A stretch of 26,928 nt of DNA from HRBIN15 sp039630445 (GTDB lineage Bacteria; Armatimonadota; Fimbriimonadia; Fimbriimonadales; GBS-DC): assembly GCA_039630445.1 (NCBI GenBank), contig JBCNVA010000002.1, positions 1 to 26,928 of the forward strand. The letters run 5' to 3'. Both the position numbers and the translations under genes were made by a program. Shown one piece after another: positions 14,754-23,018 of the stretch. The notes beneath the pieces were generated by a model. The model was given only the letters and a program-made list of their open reading frames with translations, searched no databases and had not been told where the DNA came from. Every line of letters starts with the position of its first letter. Position 1 is the first letter of the stretch.

Positions 14754-17261
14754 ATGAAGGCAGTCGTTATGGCAGGGGGCGAAGGCTCGCGCTTGCGCCC
14801 CATCACGGCGAACCATCCCAAGCCGCTGGTGCCCGTGTGCAACCGCCCGATTATGGAGCATATCCTGTTGCTGCTGCGGGCGCAGGGCTTCACGCAAGTG
14901 ATCGCCACGCTCCACTACCTGGCAGATGTGATCGAGGGCTACTTCGGTGACGGCGCCGACTGGGATCTGGCGCTCCTCTACTCGGTGGAGGACACCCCGC
15001 TGGGCACGGCAGGCAGCGTCAAGCAAGCGGAGGCGTTGCTGCGTGAGGGCACTTTTTTGATTATTAGCGGGGACGCGCTTACCGATGTGAATCTGCAGCC
15101 TGCCATAGAGTTCCATCGGGAACGCGGCGCACTGGCAACGCTGATTTTGGCGCGCGTGCCCAACCCGCTGGAGTTTGGTGTGGTCATCACCGATGAGACG
15201 GGGCGCATCACGCGCTTCCTGGAGAAGCCTTCGTGGGGAGAAGTGTTCTCCGACACGGTCAACACGGGGATGTATATCCTGGAGCCTGCCATTTTTGACT
15301 ATATCGAAGCGGGCAAGCCGTGCGACTTCAGCCAGGATCTGTTCCCGCTGCTGTTGCGAGAAGGCAAGCCGCTCTACGGCTATGTGATGAGCGAATACTG
15401 GAGCGATATTGGCACGCTGCAGCAGTACCGCGAGGCGCACCACGACCTGCTCACGGGCAAGGCGCGGCTCGCCCTGCCTGGTGTGGAACAGCTGCCAGGC
15501 GTGTGGGTGGGCGCAAACACCCAGATTGAACCGAACGCCCACATCGTGCCGCCAGTGTGCATCGGGAGCAACTGTCGCATTCGCAACGGCGCAACAGTCG
15601 GACCTTTCACCACGCTGGGTGATAACTGCATCGTGGAGCCAGAGGCGATTGTGGTGGACAGCGTGGTGTGGGACGATACCTACATCGGCGCGGGCAGCCA
15701 TCTGCAGGGCACTATCGTCGGCACGGGCGTCACCATCAAGGAGAATGTGCAGCTGCAGGAGCATTCAGTTGTCGCCGATCGCTGCCATATTGAGCGCGAC
15801 AGCGTGATTCGCACGCGCGTGAAGCTCTGGCCAGATAAATACATCGAGCGCGGCTCCACCGTCACGATGAGCTTGGTGTGGGGCACGCGCTGGCGCGGCG
15901 CGCTGTTTCGCGAGCTGGGCGTCGAGGGGCTGTCCAACATCGAGATCACACCCGAATTAGCGACGAAGTTAGGCGCGGCGTATGGGTCGGCGCTGGCACG
16001 CGACTCGACGGTAGTCGTCGCTCGCGACACCTTTCGCGCCTCGCGGATGATCAAGCGTGCCTTTATCGCGGGCGTGCTGTCCACAGGCGTGGATGTGCTG
16101 GACTTGCGGGCGATGCCACTGCCCATCACGCGCTTCACCATCTGCACGGCGGGTGTCGCAGGCGGGGTCAATGTGCGCATCGCGCCTCACAATAGCCGCA
16201 CGACCTTGCTGGAGTTCTTCGATCGGCGGGGCGTTTACCTGCCGCGCCGTGTAGAGCGCAAGATCGAGCACCTCTTTTTCCGTGAGGATTTCGCGCGAAG
16301 CGATCCCGAGGCAGTGGGTGTCATCCATTTTGCCTCCCGCGCCATCGAGCAGTATCAAGATCAGTTCTTTCAGTTGCTGAGCCTGCCGCTGGGCGGACGA
16401 CGCTGGCGCATCGTCGCCGATTTCGCCTTCAGCCGCGTGGCTGCCATCTATCCCACGATTTTGGGGCAGCTGGGCTATGAGGTCATTTCACTGAACGCTT
16501 ATCCCGATCCGACGCGCACGCCGCGCACCCCCGACGAGCATACCGCGTTTTTGAGCAATCTGCGCCAGGTGGTGCAGGCACTGCGCGCCGATTGCGGCAT
16601 GCTGATGGAAAGCGAAGGGGAGCGCCTCGCTGTGATCGATGAGCAGGGGCGTCCGATTGAGGGCGCACGGCTCTTAGCCCTGCTGGTGTACCTGATGGCG
16701 CAGGTGCGTCGGAGCGGAACAGTGGTCGTGCCTGTGCATGCACCTTCGGTGATTGAGTCGCTGGTGGCTCCGCTGGGCGTGGAGGTAGTGCGCACCCGCG
16801 CCGATATACGCTCGCTCACAGCTACCGCTGTGGAACAAGCGGAGCAGCTACTGCTGGCAGGTGATTTGCGGGGCGGCTTCCTCTTTCCTGCGTTCCATCC
16901 CGGCTTCGATGCGATGTTCGCCTATGTGAAGTTGCTGGAAGCGGTGCAGCAGATAGGCTGTAGCCTTGCCGAGATTCACGATCAGATCCCGCCGTTTGCG
17001 CTGCTGCACCAGAGCCTACCCTGCCCGTGGGAACAGAAGGGGCGCCTTATGCGCCAGGTGGCGCAGCAGGTGCAGGGGCGCGTGGAAACGATCGATGGGC
17101 TAAAGATCTACGCTGATCCCCATCGTTGGGCGTTGATCTTGCCCGATGCCTCGGAGCCGATGGTTCACCTCTACGCCGAGGCGCCTACGGAAGACGAAGC
17201 CCAGCGCCTGCTGGAGCAGTACGCTGGACTGGTTCAGAACTTGCTTCAGGCAAATAGTTAG
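14754..17261 (+). CDS. Mannose-1-phosphate guanylyltransferase-like / phosphomannomutase-like fusion
   Basis: 835 aa, three parts. Residues 1-235 are a nucleotidyltransferase (AVVMAGGEGSRLRPITANHP, KPLVPVCNRPIMEH, SGDALTD, FLEKPSWGEVFSDTVNTG, SDIGT). About 245-370 are hexapeptide left-handed beta-helix repeats (CIGSNCRIRNGATVGPFTTLG). From about 375 to the end is an alpha-D-phosphohexomutase-like region. In that region the catalytic Ser loop (normally TASHNP) reads VRIAPHNSRTTL, and the metal loop (normally DGDGDR) reads MESEGERLAVID, so mutase activity is doubtful. Similar fusions are known from cyanobacteria and other phyla. The ATG at 14754 is preferred to the in-frame GTG at 14751; the ribosome-binding site is weak. 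It should feed NDP-hexose, probably GDP-mannose, to polysaccharide synthesis. It overlaps the convergent glpX end by 4 nt. Confidence 0.88.
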   Translation: MKAVVMAGGEGSRLRPITANHPKPLVPVCNRPIMEHILLLLRAQGFTQVIATLHYLADVIEGYFGDGADWDLALLYSVEDTPLGTAGSVKQAEALLREGTFLIISGDALTDVNLQPAIEFHRERGALATLILARVPNPLEFGVVITDETGRITRFLEKPSWGEVFSDTVNTGMYILEPAIFDYIEAGKPCDFSQDLFPLLLREGKPLYGYVMSEYWSDIGTLQQYREAHHDLLTGKARLALPGVEQLPGVWVGANTQIEPNAHIVPPVCIGSNCRIRNGATVGPFTTLGDNCIVEPEAIVVDSVVWDDTYIGAGSHLQGTIVGTGVTIKENVQLQEHSVVADRCHIERDSVIRTRVKLWPDKYIERGSTVTMSLVWGTRWRGALFRELGVEGLSNIEITPELATKLGAAYGSALARDSTVVVARDTFRASRMIKRAFIAGVLSTGVDVLDLRAMPLPITRFTICTAGVAGGVNVRIAPHNSRTTLLEFFDRRGVYLPRRVERKIEHLFFREDFARSDPEAVGVIHFASRAIEQYQDQFFQLLSLPLGGRRWRIVADFAFSRVAAIYPTILGQLGYEVISLNAYPDPTRTPRTPDEHTAFLSNLRQVVQALRADCGMLMESEGERLAVIDEQGRPIEGARLLALLVYLMAQVRRSGTVVVPVHAPSVIESLVAPLGVEVVRTRADIRSLTATAVEQAEQLLLAGDLRGGFLFPAFHPGFDAMFAYVKLLEAVQQIGCSLAEIHDQIPPFALLHQSLPCPWEQKGRLMRQVAQQVQGRVETIDGLKIYADPHRWALILPDASEPMVHLYAEAPTEDEAQRLLEQYAGLVQNLLQANS

Positions 17262-18220
17262 TAGCGCGGATCGTGATGGAAATGGTGGTGAGTTGTCAAC
17301 CAGCGGATGGTGCCGCTGCGCGAGCGCATCACCACAGAGTGGGTAATGGCGCCCCAACCCGTGTAGCGTACGCCGCCGAGCAGGTTGCCACCCGTGATGC
17401 CTGTTGCAGCAAACACCACATTGCCCCACGCTAAGTCCTCCAAGGTCAGCACGCGATCCACATCGTCGGTGCCGAGCAGCTGGCGGGCGCGTTCGCGTTC
17501 CTGCTCGTTGCGGAACACCAGTCGCGCCTGCATCTCGCCACCCATGCAGAGCGCGGCGGCAGCCGACAGCACCCCTTCAGGCGCGCCTCCGATGCCCATC
17601 AGCACATCGATCTCGCCGTTGGGATCCAACGCTTCCAGTGCCAACGAGAGATCACCATCGGAGACGAGCCGAATGCGCGCCCCTGCTGAGCGAATCTCAC
17701 GAATCAGCTGCTCGTGGCGCGGACGATCCAAGATCCCAACGGTCAGATCTTGCACCTCCTTGCCGAGGCTTTTGGCAATCACCTTGAGGTTCATGCGTGG
17801 GGGCAGCGTGATGTCAACGGCGCCTTTTGCTGCTGCGCCGACCACCAGCTTGTCCATATAGATGTCGGGAGCATGGAGCAATCGTCCCTCGCCTTCGATG
17901 GCAGCGGCGACCACGCTGATAGCGCCGGGCATTCCGTTTGCCACCAAGTTGGTTCCCTCCACGGGGTCGACGGCGATTTGCACGCGATAGCCGTTGCCTG
18001 TGCCCAACTCCTCGCCGATGTAGAGCATAGGCGCTTCATCGCGCTCGCCTTCCCCGATGACGACCACGCCGCGCATGTCGATATCAGCCAGCGCGCGGCG
18101 CATCGCCTCGCAGGCAGCTTGGTCGACGGCATGGCGGTCACCTTTGCCCACCCAGCGCCCGGCACTGAGCGCTGCGGCCTCCGTCGCCCGCACAAAGTCC
18201 ATACCAAGATTGCGATCCAT
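17258..18220 (-). CDS. glpX: Fructose-1,6-bisphosphatase, class II
   Basis: 320 aa, normal for GlpX. It hydrolyses fructose 1,6-bisphosphate to fructose 6-phosphate in gluconeogenesis, with a divalent metal, in the cytoplasm. Seen are GKGDRHAVDQAA, VVIGEGERDEAPMLYIGEEL, the metal motif DPVEGTN, SDGDLSLAL and MGIGGAPEGVLSAAA. The ATG at 18220 follows AAGGAGG by 11 nt; the in-frame GTG at 18232 overlaps that site and is rejected. It follows pnp on the same strand with a gap of 70 nt and no visible terminator or promoter, so it may be read through from rpsO-pnp. Its stop overlaps the end of the convergent fusion gene. Confidence 0.95.
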   Translation of the reverse strand: MDRNLGMDFVRATEAAALSAGRWVGKGDRHAVDQAACEAMRRALADIDMRGVVVIGEGERDEAPMLYIGEELGTGNGYRVQIAVDPVEGTNLVANGMPGAISVVAAAIEGEGRLLHAPDIYMDKLVVGAAAKGAVDITLPPRMNLKVIAKSLGKEVQDLTVGILDRPRHEQLIREIRSAGARIRLVSDGDLSLALEALDPNGEIDVLMGIGGAPEGVLSAAAALCMGGEMQARLVFRNEQERERARQLLGTDDVDRVLTLEDLAWGNVVFAATGITGGNLLGGVRYTGWGAITHSVVMRSRSGTIRWLTTHHHFHHDPRY

Positions 18221-18290
18221 ACAGATTGCCACCTCCTTCGTTGAGTCGTTGCCGATTCAGGCTGTTCGTTTTATTTGCCTCGGTTACCCC

Positions 18291-20576
18291 TCACCGTTTA
18301 GGGCGAAACTGGGGTTTGGGCAGGTCTTCCATCGGCTCGGGTCGGCGTTCCCGCCGCGGCTCGCCCTGGGGCGGTCGCGGGGGTGCGGGGCGTTGCGGGC
18401 GTCCTGTGGGGGGCGGACCTCCCGCGGGGCGCGACGGCTCCGTCCCACTGCTTCGGAGCGTCTCCAGCGTCTGCTCCAGCCCGCGCGCGGTTAGATTAAC
18501 CCGCCCCAGACTGTCGATTTCCTTGACCCGCACACGCAGCAGGTCGCCCACCTTGACCACCTCATCAGGGCGACTGATGCGCCGATCAGTCAGCTCGCGC
18601 AGTTCTACCAGCCCCTCTTTGCCAGGCAGCACCTCCACGAACGCGCCACGGGACATCAGGCGCGTCACGCGCCCCACATAGACCTCACCGACCGCGATCT
18701 CTTTGGTCAGCGCTTCGATCATCTGGCGGGCGCGCTCACCCGCTTCCCCATCGGGCGCCGAAATGAATACCTTGCCTGTCTGCTCGATCTGGATTTGGGC
18801 ACCTGTCTCCGCAATAATCCGCTTGATGGTGCGCCCACCTGGACCAATCACATCGCCAATCTTATCGGGGCTGATCTCCATCACGAAGATGCGCGGGGCG
18901 CGTGGCGAGATCTCTGGACGCGGCGCGGGGATAACCTCCAGCATCTTCTGCAGGATGAACAGTCGTGCCTCACGCGCCCGCTGAAGCGTCTCCGCAATCA
19001 GGTTGCGTGGCAAGCCTGGGATCTTGAGATCGAGCTGGATGGCAGTGATGCCCCGCTCCGTGCCCGCTACCTTGAAGTCCATATCGCCACAGGCATCCTC
19101 CATGCCTTGAATATCGGTCAGCAGCACATAGCGGTCTTCGCTTTCGAACACCAGTCCGGTGGCGATGCCGGCGACGGGCGCATGGATCGGCACGCCCGCG
19201 TCCATCAGCGCCAGCGTGCTGCCACACACGCTCGCCATAGAAGTAGAGCCGTTCGATTCCAGCACCTCTGAGTAGAGCAAAATCGCGTAGGGGAACTCCT
19301 CCTCAGAGGGGATCATGCGCATCAGGGCGCGCTCCGCCAGCATCCCGTGTCCGATTTCGCGCCGCCCGGGTCCGCGCATGGGGCGCACCTCGCCCACGCT
19401 GAACGGCGGGAAGTTGTAGAAATGCATGTAGCGCTTGGTCTCCTCAGCAGTGAGGGCATCCAAGATCTGGGCTTCGTGCAGCGCGCCCAGCGTGCAGGTG
19501 GTCAGCACTTGAGTTTGTCCGCGCTGGAACAGCCCGCTGCCGTGCGTGCGGGGCAGGATGCCTACTGCGCAGCGAATCTCGCGGATCTCGTGCGGCGCAC
19601 GCCCGTCGGGGCGCACACCCTCCTCCAGAATCATGCGGCGCACTTGCTCCTTGATGACTTCATCGACCGCCATCGAGAGTTCCAGCTCGCGTCCCTCGTA
19701 GGGTGGGGGCGATTCGGGGTCAGGTGGGGTGTTCATCTGCACCACAATCTCCTCTTTGAGCTGCTGCAGCCCTGCCTCGCGCGCCACCTTGTCGGGGTTC
19801 AGGATCGCCTCGCGCAGGCTCTCCCCTGCAAAGTCACGCACCGCCTGCTTTAGTTCGGAGCTGACCAGATAGAGGGGCACATCCGCCTTCGGCACACCCA
19901 CCTGCTGGCGCAGTTCCTCGATCAGCGCGATAATCTTCTGGTTCTCCTCGTGCGCGAGGTCGATCGCCTGCATCATCAGCTCCTCGCCGATCTGGTCTGC
20001 GTCCGCCTCGATCATCACCACATGGTCGGGACGGCTGGCAACCACCAGCTCCAGCGAGGACTGTTCGGTGAGTTCACTGGTGGGGTTGATGATCAGCTCG
20101 CCATTAATGCAACCGACGCGCACTGCACCCAGCGGACCATTCCACGGGATGGGCGAGATAGTCAGCGCGGCGGAGGCACCAATCAGCCCCAGCACAGCGG
20201 GCGGATGGTCGAAGTCGACCGAGAGGGGCATCACAATGACCTGCACCTCGTTGCGCATCCCCTTGGGGAACAGGGGGCGGATAGCGCGATCCACCAGTCG
20301 CCCTTGCACAATCGATTCGTCGGAGGGGCGCCCGCCCCGCTTCACGAACCCGCCAGGGATTTTGCCCACAGCATATTTACGCTCCTCAAAATCGACCACC
20401 AGCGGGAAGAAATCGATCTCGGTCCGTGCCTGAGGACTCATCGTGGCGGTGACCAGCACCACGGTGTCGCCATAGCGCACGACGACGGCACTGGTCGCCT
20501 GACGCGCCAGCAGCCCCGTCTCCAGCGAAAGCACACGCCCGCCAATCTCGGCGGATACAAAGCCGTATTCGTTCAT
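18291..20576 (-). CDS. pnp: Polyribonucleotide nucleotidyltransferase (PNPase)
   Basis: 761 aa. It is a 3'-5' phosphorolytic RNA exonuclease, likely part of RNA decay complexes in the cytoplasm. Domain order: RNase PH-like 1 (from about residue 10, VVVRYGDTVVLVTATMS), alpha-helical linker, RNase PH-like 2 (RTHGSGLFQRGQTQVLTTCT, with SNGSTSMASVCGSTLALMDA), KH (IGDVIGPGGRTIKRI) and S1 (GEVYVGRVTRLMSRGAFVEV). A Pro/Arg-rich tail of about 50 residues ends the protein and is probably disordered. GGAGG lies 8 nt before the ATG at 20576. It starts 16 nt after the rpsO stop, the classic rpsO-pnp arrangement in which S15 and PNPase levels are linked. Confidence 0.97.
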   Translation of the reverse strand: MNEYGFVSAEIGGRVLSLETGLLARQATSAVVVRYGDTVVLVTATMSPQARTEIDFFPLVVDFEERKYAVGKIPGGFVKRGGRPSDESIVQGRLVDRAIRPLFPKGMRNEVQVIVMPLSVDFDHPPAVLGLIGASAALTISPIPWNGPLGAVRVGCINGELIINPTSELTEQSSLELVVASRPDHVVMIEADADQIGEELMMQAIDLAHEENQKIIALIEELRQQVGVPKADVPLYLVSSELKQAVRDFAGESLREAILNPDKVAREAGLQQLKEEIVVQMNTPPDPESPPPYEGRELELSMAVDEVIKEQVRRMILEEGVRPDGRAPHEIREIRCAVGILPRTHGSGLFQRGQTQVLTTCTLGALHEAQILDALTAEETKRYMHFYNFPPFSVGEVRPMRGPGRREIGHGMLAERALMRMIPSEEEFPYAILLYSEVLESNGSTSMASVCGSTLALMDAGVPIHAPVAGIATGLVFESEDRYVLLTDIQGMEDACGDMDFKVAGTERGITAIQLDLKIPGLPRNLIAETLQRAREARLFILQKMLEVIPAPRPEISPRAPRIFVMEISPDKIGDVIGPGGRTIKRIIAETGAQIQIEQTGKVFISAPDGEAGERARQMIEALTKEIAVGEVYVGRVTRLMSRGAFVEVLPGKEGLVELRELTDRRISRPDEVVKVGDLLRVRVKEIDSLGRVNLTARGLEQTLETLRSSGTEPSRPAGGPPPTGRPQRPAPPRPPQGEPRRERRPEPMEDLPKPQFRPKR

Positions 20577-20592
20577 CCGTTCAACCTCCATG

Positions 20593-20868
20593 TCAATGTT
20601 GCGCTCGCAGCCCCAGACGCTCCACGAGGGTGCGGTAGCGCTGGATATCCTGCTTCGCCAGATAGTTGAGCAGCTGCCGCCGCTGGTTAACCAGCATGAC
20701 CAGCCCGCGCCGCGAATGGAAATCCTTGCGGTGCCGTTTCAGATGCTCGGTCAAATAGTTGATCCGCGCGGTCAAAAGCGCAATCTGCACCTCTGGCGAA
20801 CCCGTATCGCCTTCATGACGCTGGTACTCTTTGATAATCTGCTGCTTCTCCTCTGGTGTAAGTGGCAT
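20593..20868 (-). CDS. rpsO: 30S ribosomal protein S15
   Basis: 91 aa (E. coli 89). It binds the 16S rRNA central domain early in 30S assembly. The conserved HEGDTGSPEVQIALLTARI and HRKDFHSRRGLVMLVNQRR blocks are intact. GGAGG lies 10 nt before the ATG. The predicted promoter is at 21001-21027, leaving a leader of about 126 nt with a stable hairpin, a possible S15 autoregulatory site. pnp follows directly. Confidence 0.98.
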   Translation of the reverse strand: MPLTPEEKQQIIKEYQRHEGDTGSPEVQIALLTARINYLTEHLKRHRKDFHSRRGLVMLVNQRRQLLNYLAKQDIQRYRTLVERLGLRAQH

Positions 20869-20995
20869 CTTTTAGATACCTCCATCGTTGCGTGCTGTTT
20901 TTTGTGTATCGGCGGGGTACACTGCCGCTTTGGGGAGAGGCTCGCCCAATCAAGCCCCTGCCCAAAACGACAGCGTAATCACCCACCGACACACG
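20869..20995 (-). promoter_or_regulatory. Structured rpsO leader
   Basis: The 5' untranslated region holds a hairpin at 20930-20949 (arms TTGGG and CCCAA plus GAG and CTC, one bulge, 3-nt loop). Next to it are two competing pairings, GTGTA with TACAC and CGGC with GCCG, around 20904-20927. In many bacteria S15 represses its own mRNA through lineage-specific leader structures; that role here is inference. Confidence 0.4.
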
Positions 20996-21000
20996 CTAAG

Positions 21001-21027
21001 AGTATACCCTATGCAGAGGACTGTCAA
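21001..21027 (-). promoter_or_regulatory. Promoter of rpsO-pnp
   Basis: On the minus strand TTGACA (21022-21027) is followed after 15 nt by TATACT (21001-21006), itself preceded by GGG as at the csp and ssrA promoters. The spacer is 2 nt shorter than ideal. Confidence 0.6.
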
Positions 21028-21066
21028 GGGGGACATGAGGGTGTTCGAAAGAGCCTCTGTTTCCCG

Positions 21067-22653
21067 CTATTCGGTACTCCTTTCCCCTCGGCGGCGCCAC
21101 AGCTGGCGCACATAAGCAACTTCTGGCAGGCGCAGCCAGTAGGTCAGTCCGAGGTAGAGCAGCCCGCTCGTGCCCCCTACCACCACGATCCGAAGCAAGG
21201 CTGCGAGGTTCGGCTGCCAGCCCGCCATCAGTGCGGTCAGCAGGGGATACACACCGAACGCCCACACGCCCATCCCCAGCGAAGCGATGCCGATCAGCAG
21301 CACGGGGCGTGCGAACGGCTCGCTTTCGGGCGAATCGGCAGCGGGCAGGCGTCGGCGCAGCACAGTGAGCATCCAGACCATCTGCAGCGTCGCCGCCACC
21401 GAGGTCGCCAGTGCCAGCCCCACATAGTCCAGCCAGCGCATCAACACGAAGCAAAGCGGAATAAAAATTCCCGTGGTTGCCGTGCCAATCAGCACAGGCG
21501 TGAGCGAATCGCGCAGCGCAAAGAACGCCCGCGAAATCAGCGCCTGCCCCGACCAGGCAAACAGCCCAAGCTCAAACCCGCGCAACGCCGCTGCTACCCT
21601 CTGCGTATCCTCTGGGCGGAACCTGCCATATTGCAATAGCACGCGTCCGATGTCCTCCGCCAACACCAGCAGCAGCATGGTGGCAGGCGCGGTCAGGAAC
21701 CAAACCAGTCGTAGCCCGCGCTTCAGCACTACGCGCAACTCCTGCCACCGCCCGGTGGCAGCCAGTGCGGTCAGCGCAGGGAAAATCGCCAGCGCCACCC
21801 CCTGCCCCACGATGCCCAGTGGCGCCTGCATCTGACGGTTGGCGTTATCCAGCGCGGAAATCACGCCCGGCGGCAACCACGACGCAAACACCCGCAGAAT
21901 CAACATATAGATTCCGGGCAGCGACAGTCCAAACATCACAGGCAGCATCAATCGAAATACTTGGCGCACGCCCGGATGACGCCAGTCGAACAGGGGGCGA
22001 TACGCGCTGCCCAGCCGCGCCATCGCCCAGATCGGCATTAGCACACTGCCCACAAACGCGCCCAGCAGAGCACCATACGCCAGCCCCGCAATCCCGAATG
22101 GGATTGCCAGCACCAGCCCCCCAAAGATAATCCCCAGATTGTAGATGTTCGGTCCCAGCGCAGGCACAAGGAAGTAGCGACGAGCAAAAAGGGTCGCCAT
22201 CATCAACCCGCCCATCAGGAAAAAGATTTGCGAGGGCAGCACGATGCGCGTCAGTATAGTCGTCTGCTCCCAGCGAAAGCGGTCAAAGCCCGGAAACAGC
22301 AGCGCAACCGCCCAAGGCGTGATTAACTCCAGCAGCAACACCAGCGCCACTATTAGGCTCACCATCATGGTGAACACAGCGGAGAACACACGCCACGCCT
22401 CCTCTTTCTGATCCTTTTCCCAGTAGCCCGAAAAGATGGGCATTAGCGCGGAGGAGAGCGCGCCGCCCGCCACCATAAAAAAAAGCAAGTCGGGCAGCTG
22501 AAACGCCGCGCGATAGGCGTCCGTCCACTCGTTCTGCCCGAAGCGATAGGCGATCACCGTGTCGCGCAGCATGCCGAGCAGGCGACTGGCGGTAATCGCG
22601 CTCATCATCAGCAACGATGCGCGCGTCCAGCTGTAGCCCGAACTATTTTCCAT
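21067..22653 (-). CDS. murJ: Lipid II flippase MurJ (MviN family)
   Basis: 528 aa with about 14 hydrophobic segments, as expected. It moves the peptidoglycan precursor lipid II across the cytoplasmic membrane. Family blocks include the N-terminal SAITASRLLGMLRDTVIAYRF, then DAYRAAFQLPDLLFFMVAGG with the typical ALSSALMPIFSGY, and the later SRAFFALRDSLTPVLIG. The start at 22653 lies 11 nt inside the end of the upstream SMR gene, so the two are probably coupled; the ribosome-binding site is weak. No terminator is visible before the rpsO promoter. Confidence 0.94.
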   Translation of the reverse strand: MENSSGYSWTRASLLMMSAITASRLLGMLRDTVIAYRFGQNEWTDAYRAAFQLPDLLFFMVAGGALSSALMPIFSGYWEKDQKEEAWRVFSAVFTMMVSLIVALVLLLELITPWAVALLFPGFDRFRWEQTTILTRIVLPSQIFFLMGGLMMATLFARRYFLVPALGPNIYNLGIIFGGLVLAIPFGIAGLAYGALLGAFVGSVLMPIWAMARLGSAYRPLFDWRHPGVRQVFRLMLPVMFGLSLPGIYMLILRVFASWLPPGVISALDNANRQMQAPLGIVGQGVALAIFPALTALAATGRWQELRVVLKRGLRLVWFLTAPATMLLLVLAEDIGRVLLQYGRFRPEDTQRVAAALRGFELGLFAWSGQALISRAFFALRDSLTPVLIGTATTGIFIPLCFVLMRWLDYVGLALATSVAATLQMVWMLTVLRRRLPAADSPESEPFARPVLLIGIASLGMGVWAFGVYPLLTALMAGWQPNLAALLRIVVVGGTSGLLYLGLTYWLRLPEVAYVRQLWRRRGERSTE

Positions 22654-22975
22654 CGCTTGCGGGGGACGCTAAACGCAGCCCGATCACCCCCACCACAATC
22701 CACCCGATAAAGAACAGGCGCCAGAAATCGCGCGATTCGTGAAGCCAAATGATGCCCACAAGGGCGACGCCCGCTGCGCCGATCCCTGTCCAGACGGCAT
22801 ACGCCGTGCCAATCGGGATGTGCCGCGCTGCCAGTGCCAGAAAGAGCAGGCTGAGCAGCCCCGCAACAATCACCACCACCGCAGGCAACGGGCGCGTGAA
22901 CCCGTTCGAGAGCTTCAGCGCCACTGCCCACACAATCTCCATCGCGCCCGCAATAAGCAGATAGGTCCACGCCAT
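22643..22975 (-). CDS. SMR family exporter, Gdx (SugE) type
   Basis: 110 aa with four membrane helices. It is a small multidrug resistance family protein that acts as an antiparallel dimer and exchanges substrate for protons. MAWTYLLIAGAMEIVWAVAL has the essential Glu of helix 1, followed by KLSNGF; GTAYAVWTGIGAAG in helix 3 is typical of the guanidinium-exporting Gdx group rather than EmrE. The ATG at 22975 gives the family length (105-110 aa) and has AGGCAGGG upstream; the ATG at 22996 has no ribosome-binding site. It sits between sbcD and murJ in one strand-wise cluster. No guanidine riboswitch was recognised upstream. Confidence 0.9.
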   Translation of the reverse strand: MAWTYLLIAGAMEIVWAVALKLSNGFTRPLPAVVVIVAGLLSLLFLALAARHIPIGTAYAVWTGIGAAGVALVGIIWLHESRDFWRLFFIGWIVVGVIGLRLASPASDGK

Positions 22976-23018
22976 CGCTTTGCCCTGCCTAATCATAATC
23001 TTTTCGCAAGCAAGCGGC

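Noticed and set aside
22976..23018. Guanidine riboswitch before the Gdx-type exporter
   Set aside because: Only about 43 nt separate it from the upstream stop, which is too short, and no ykkC-like motif is present.
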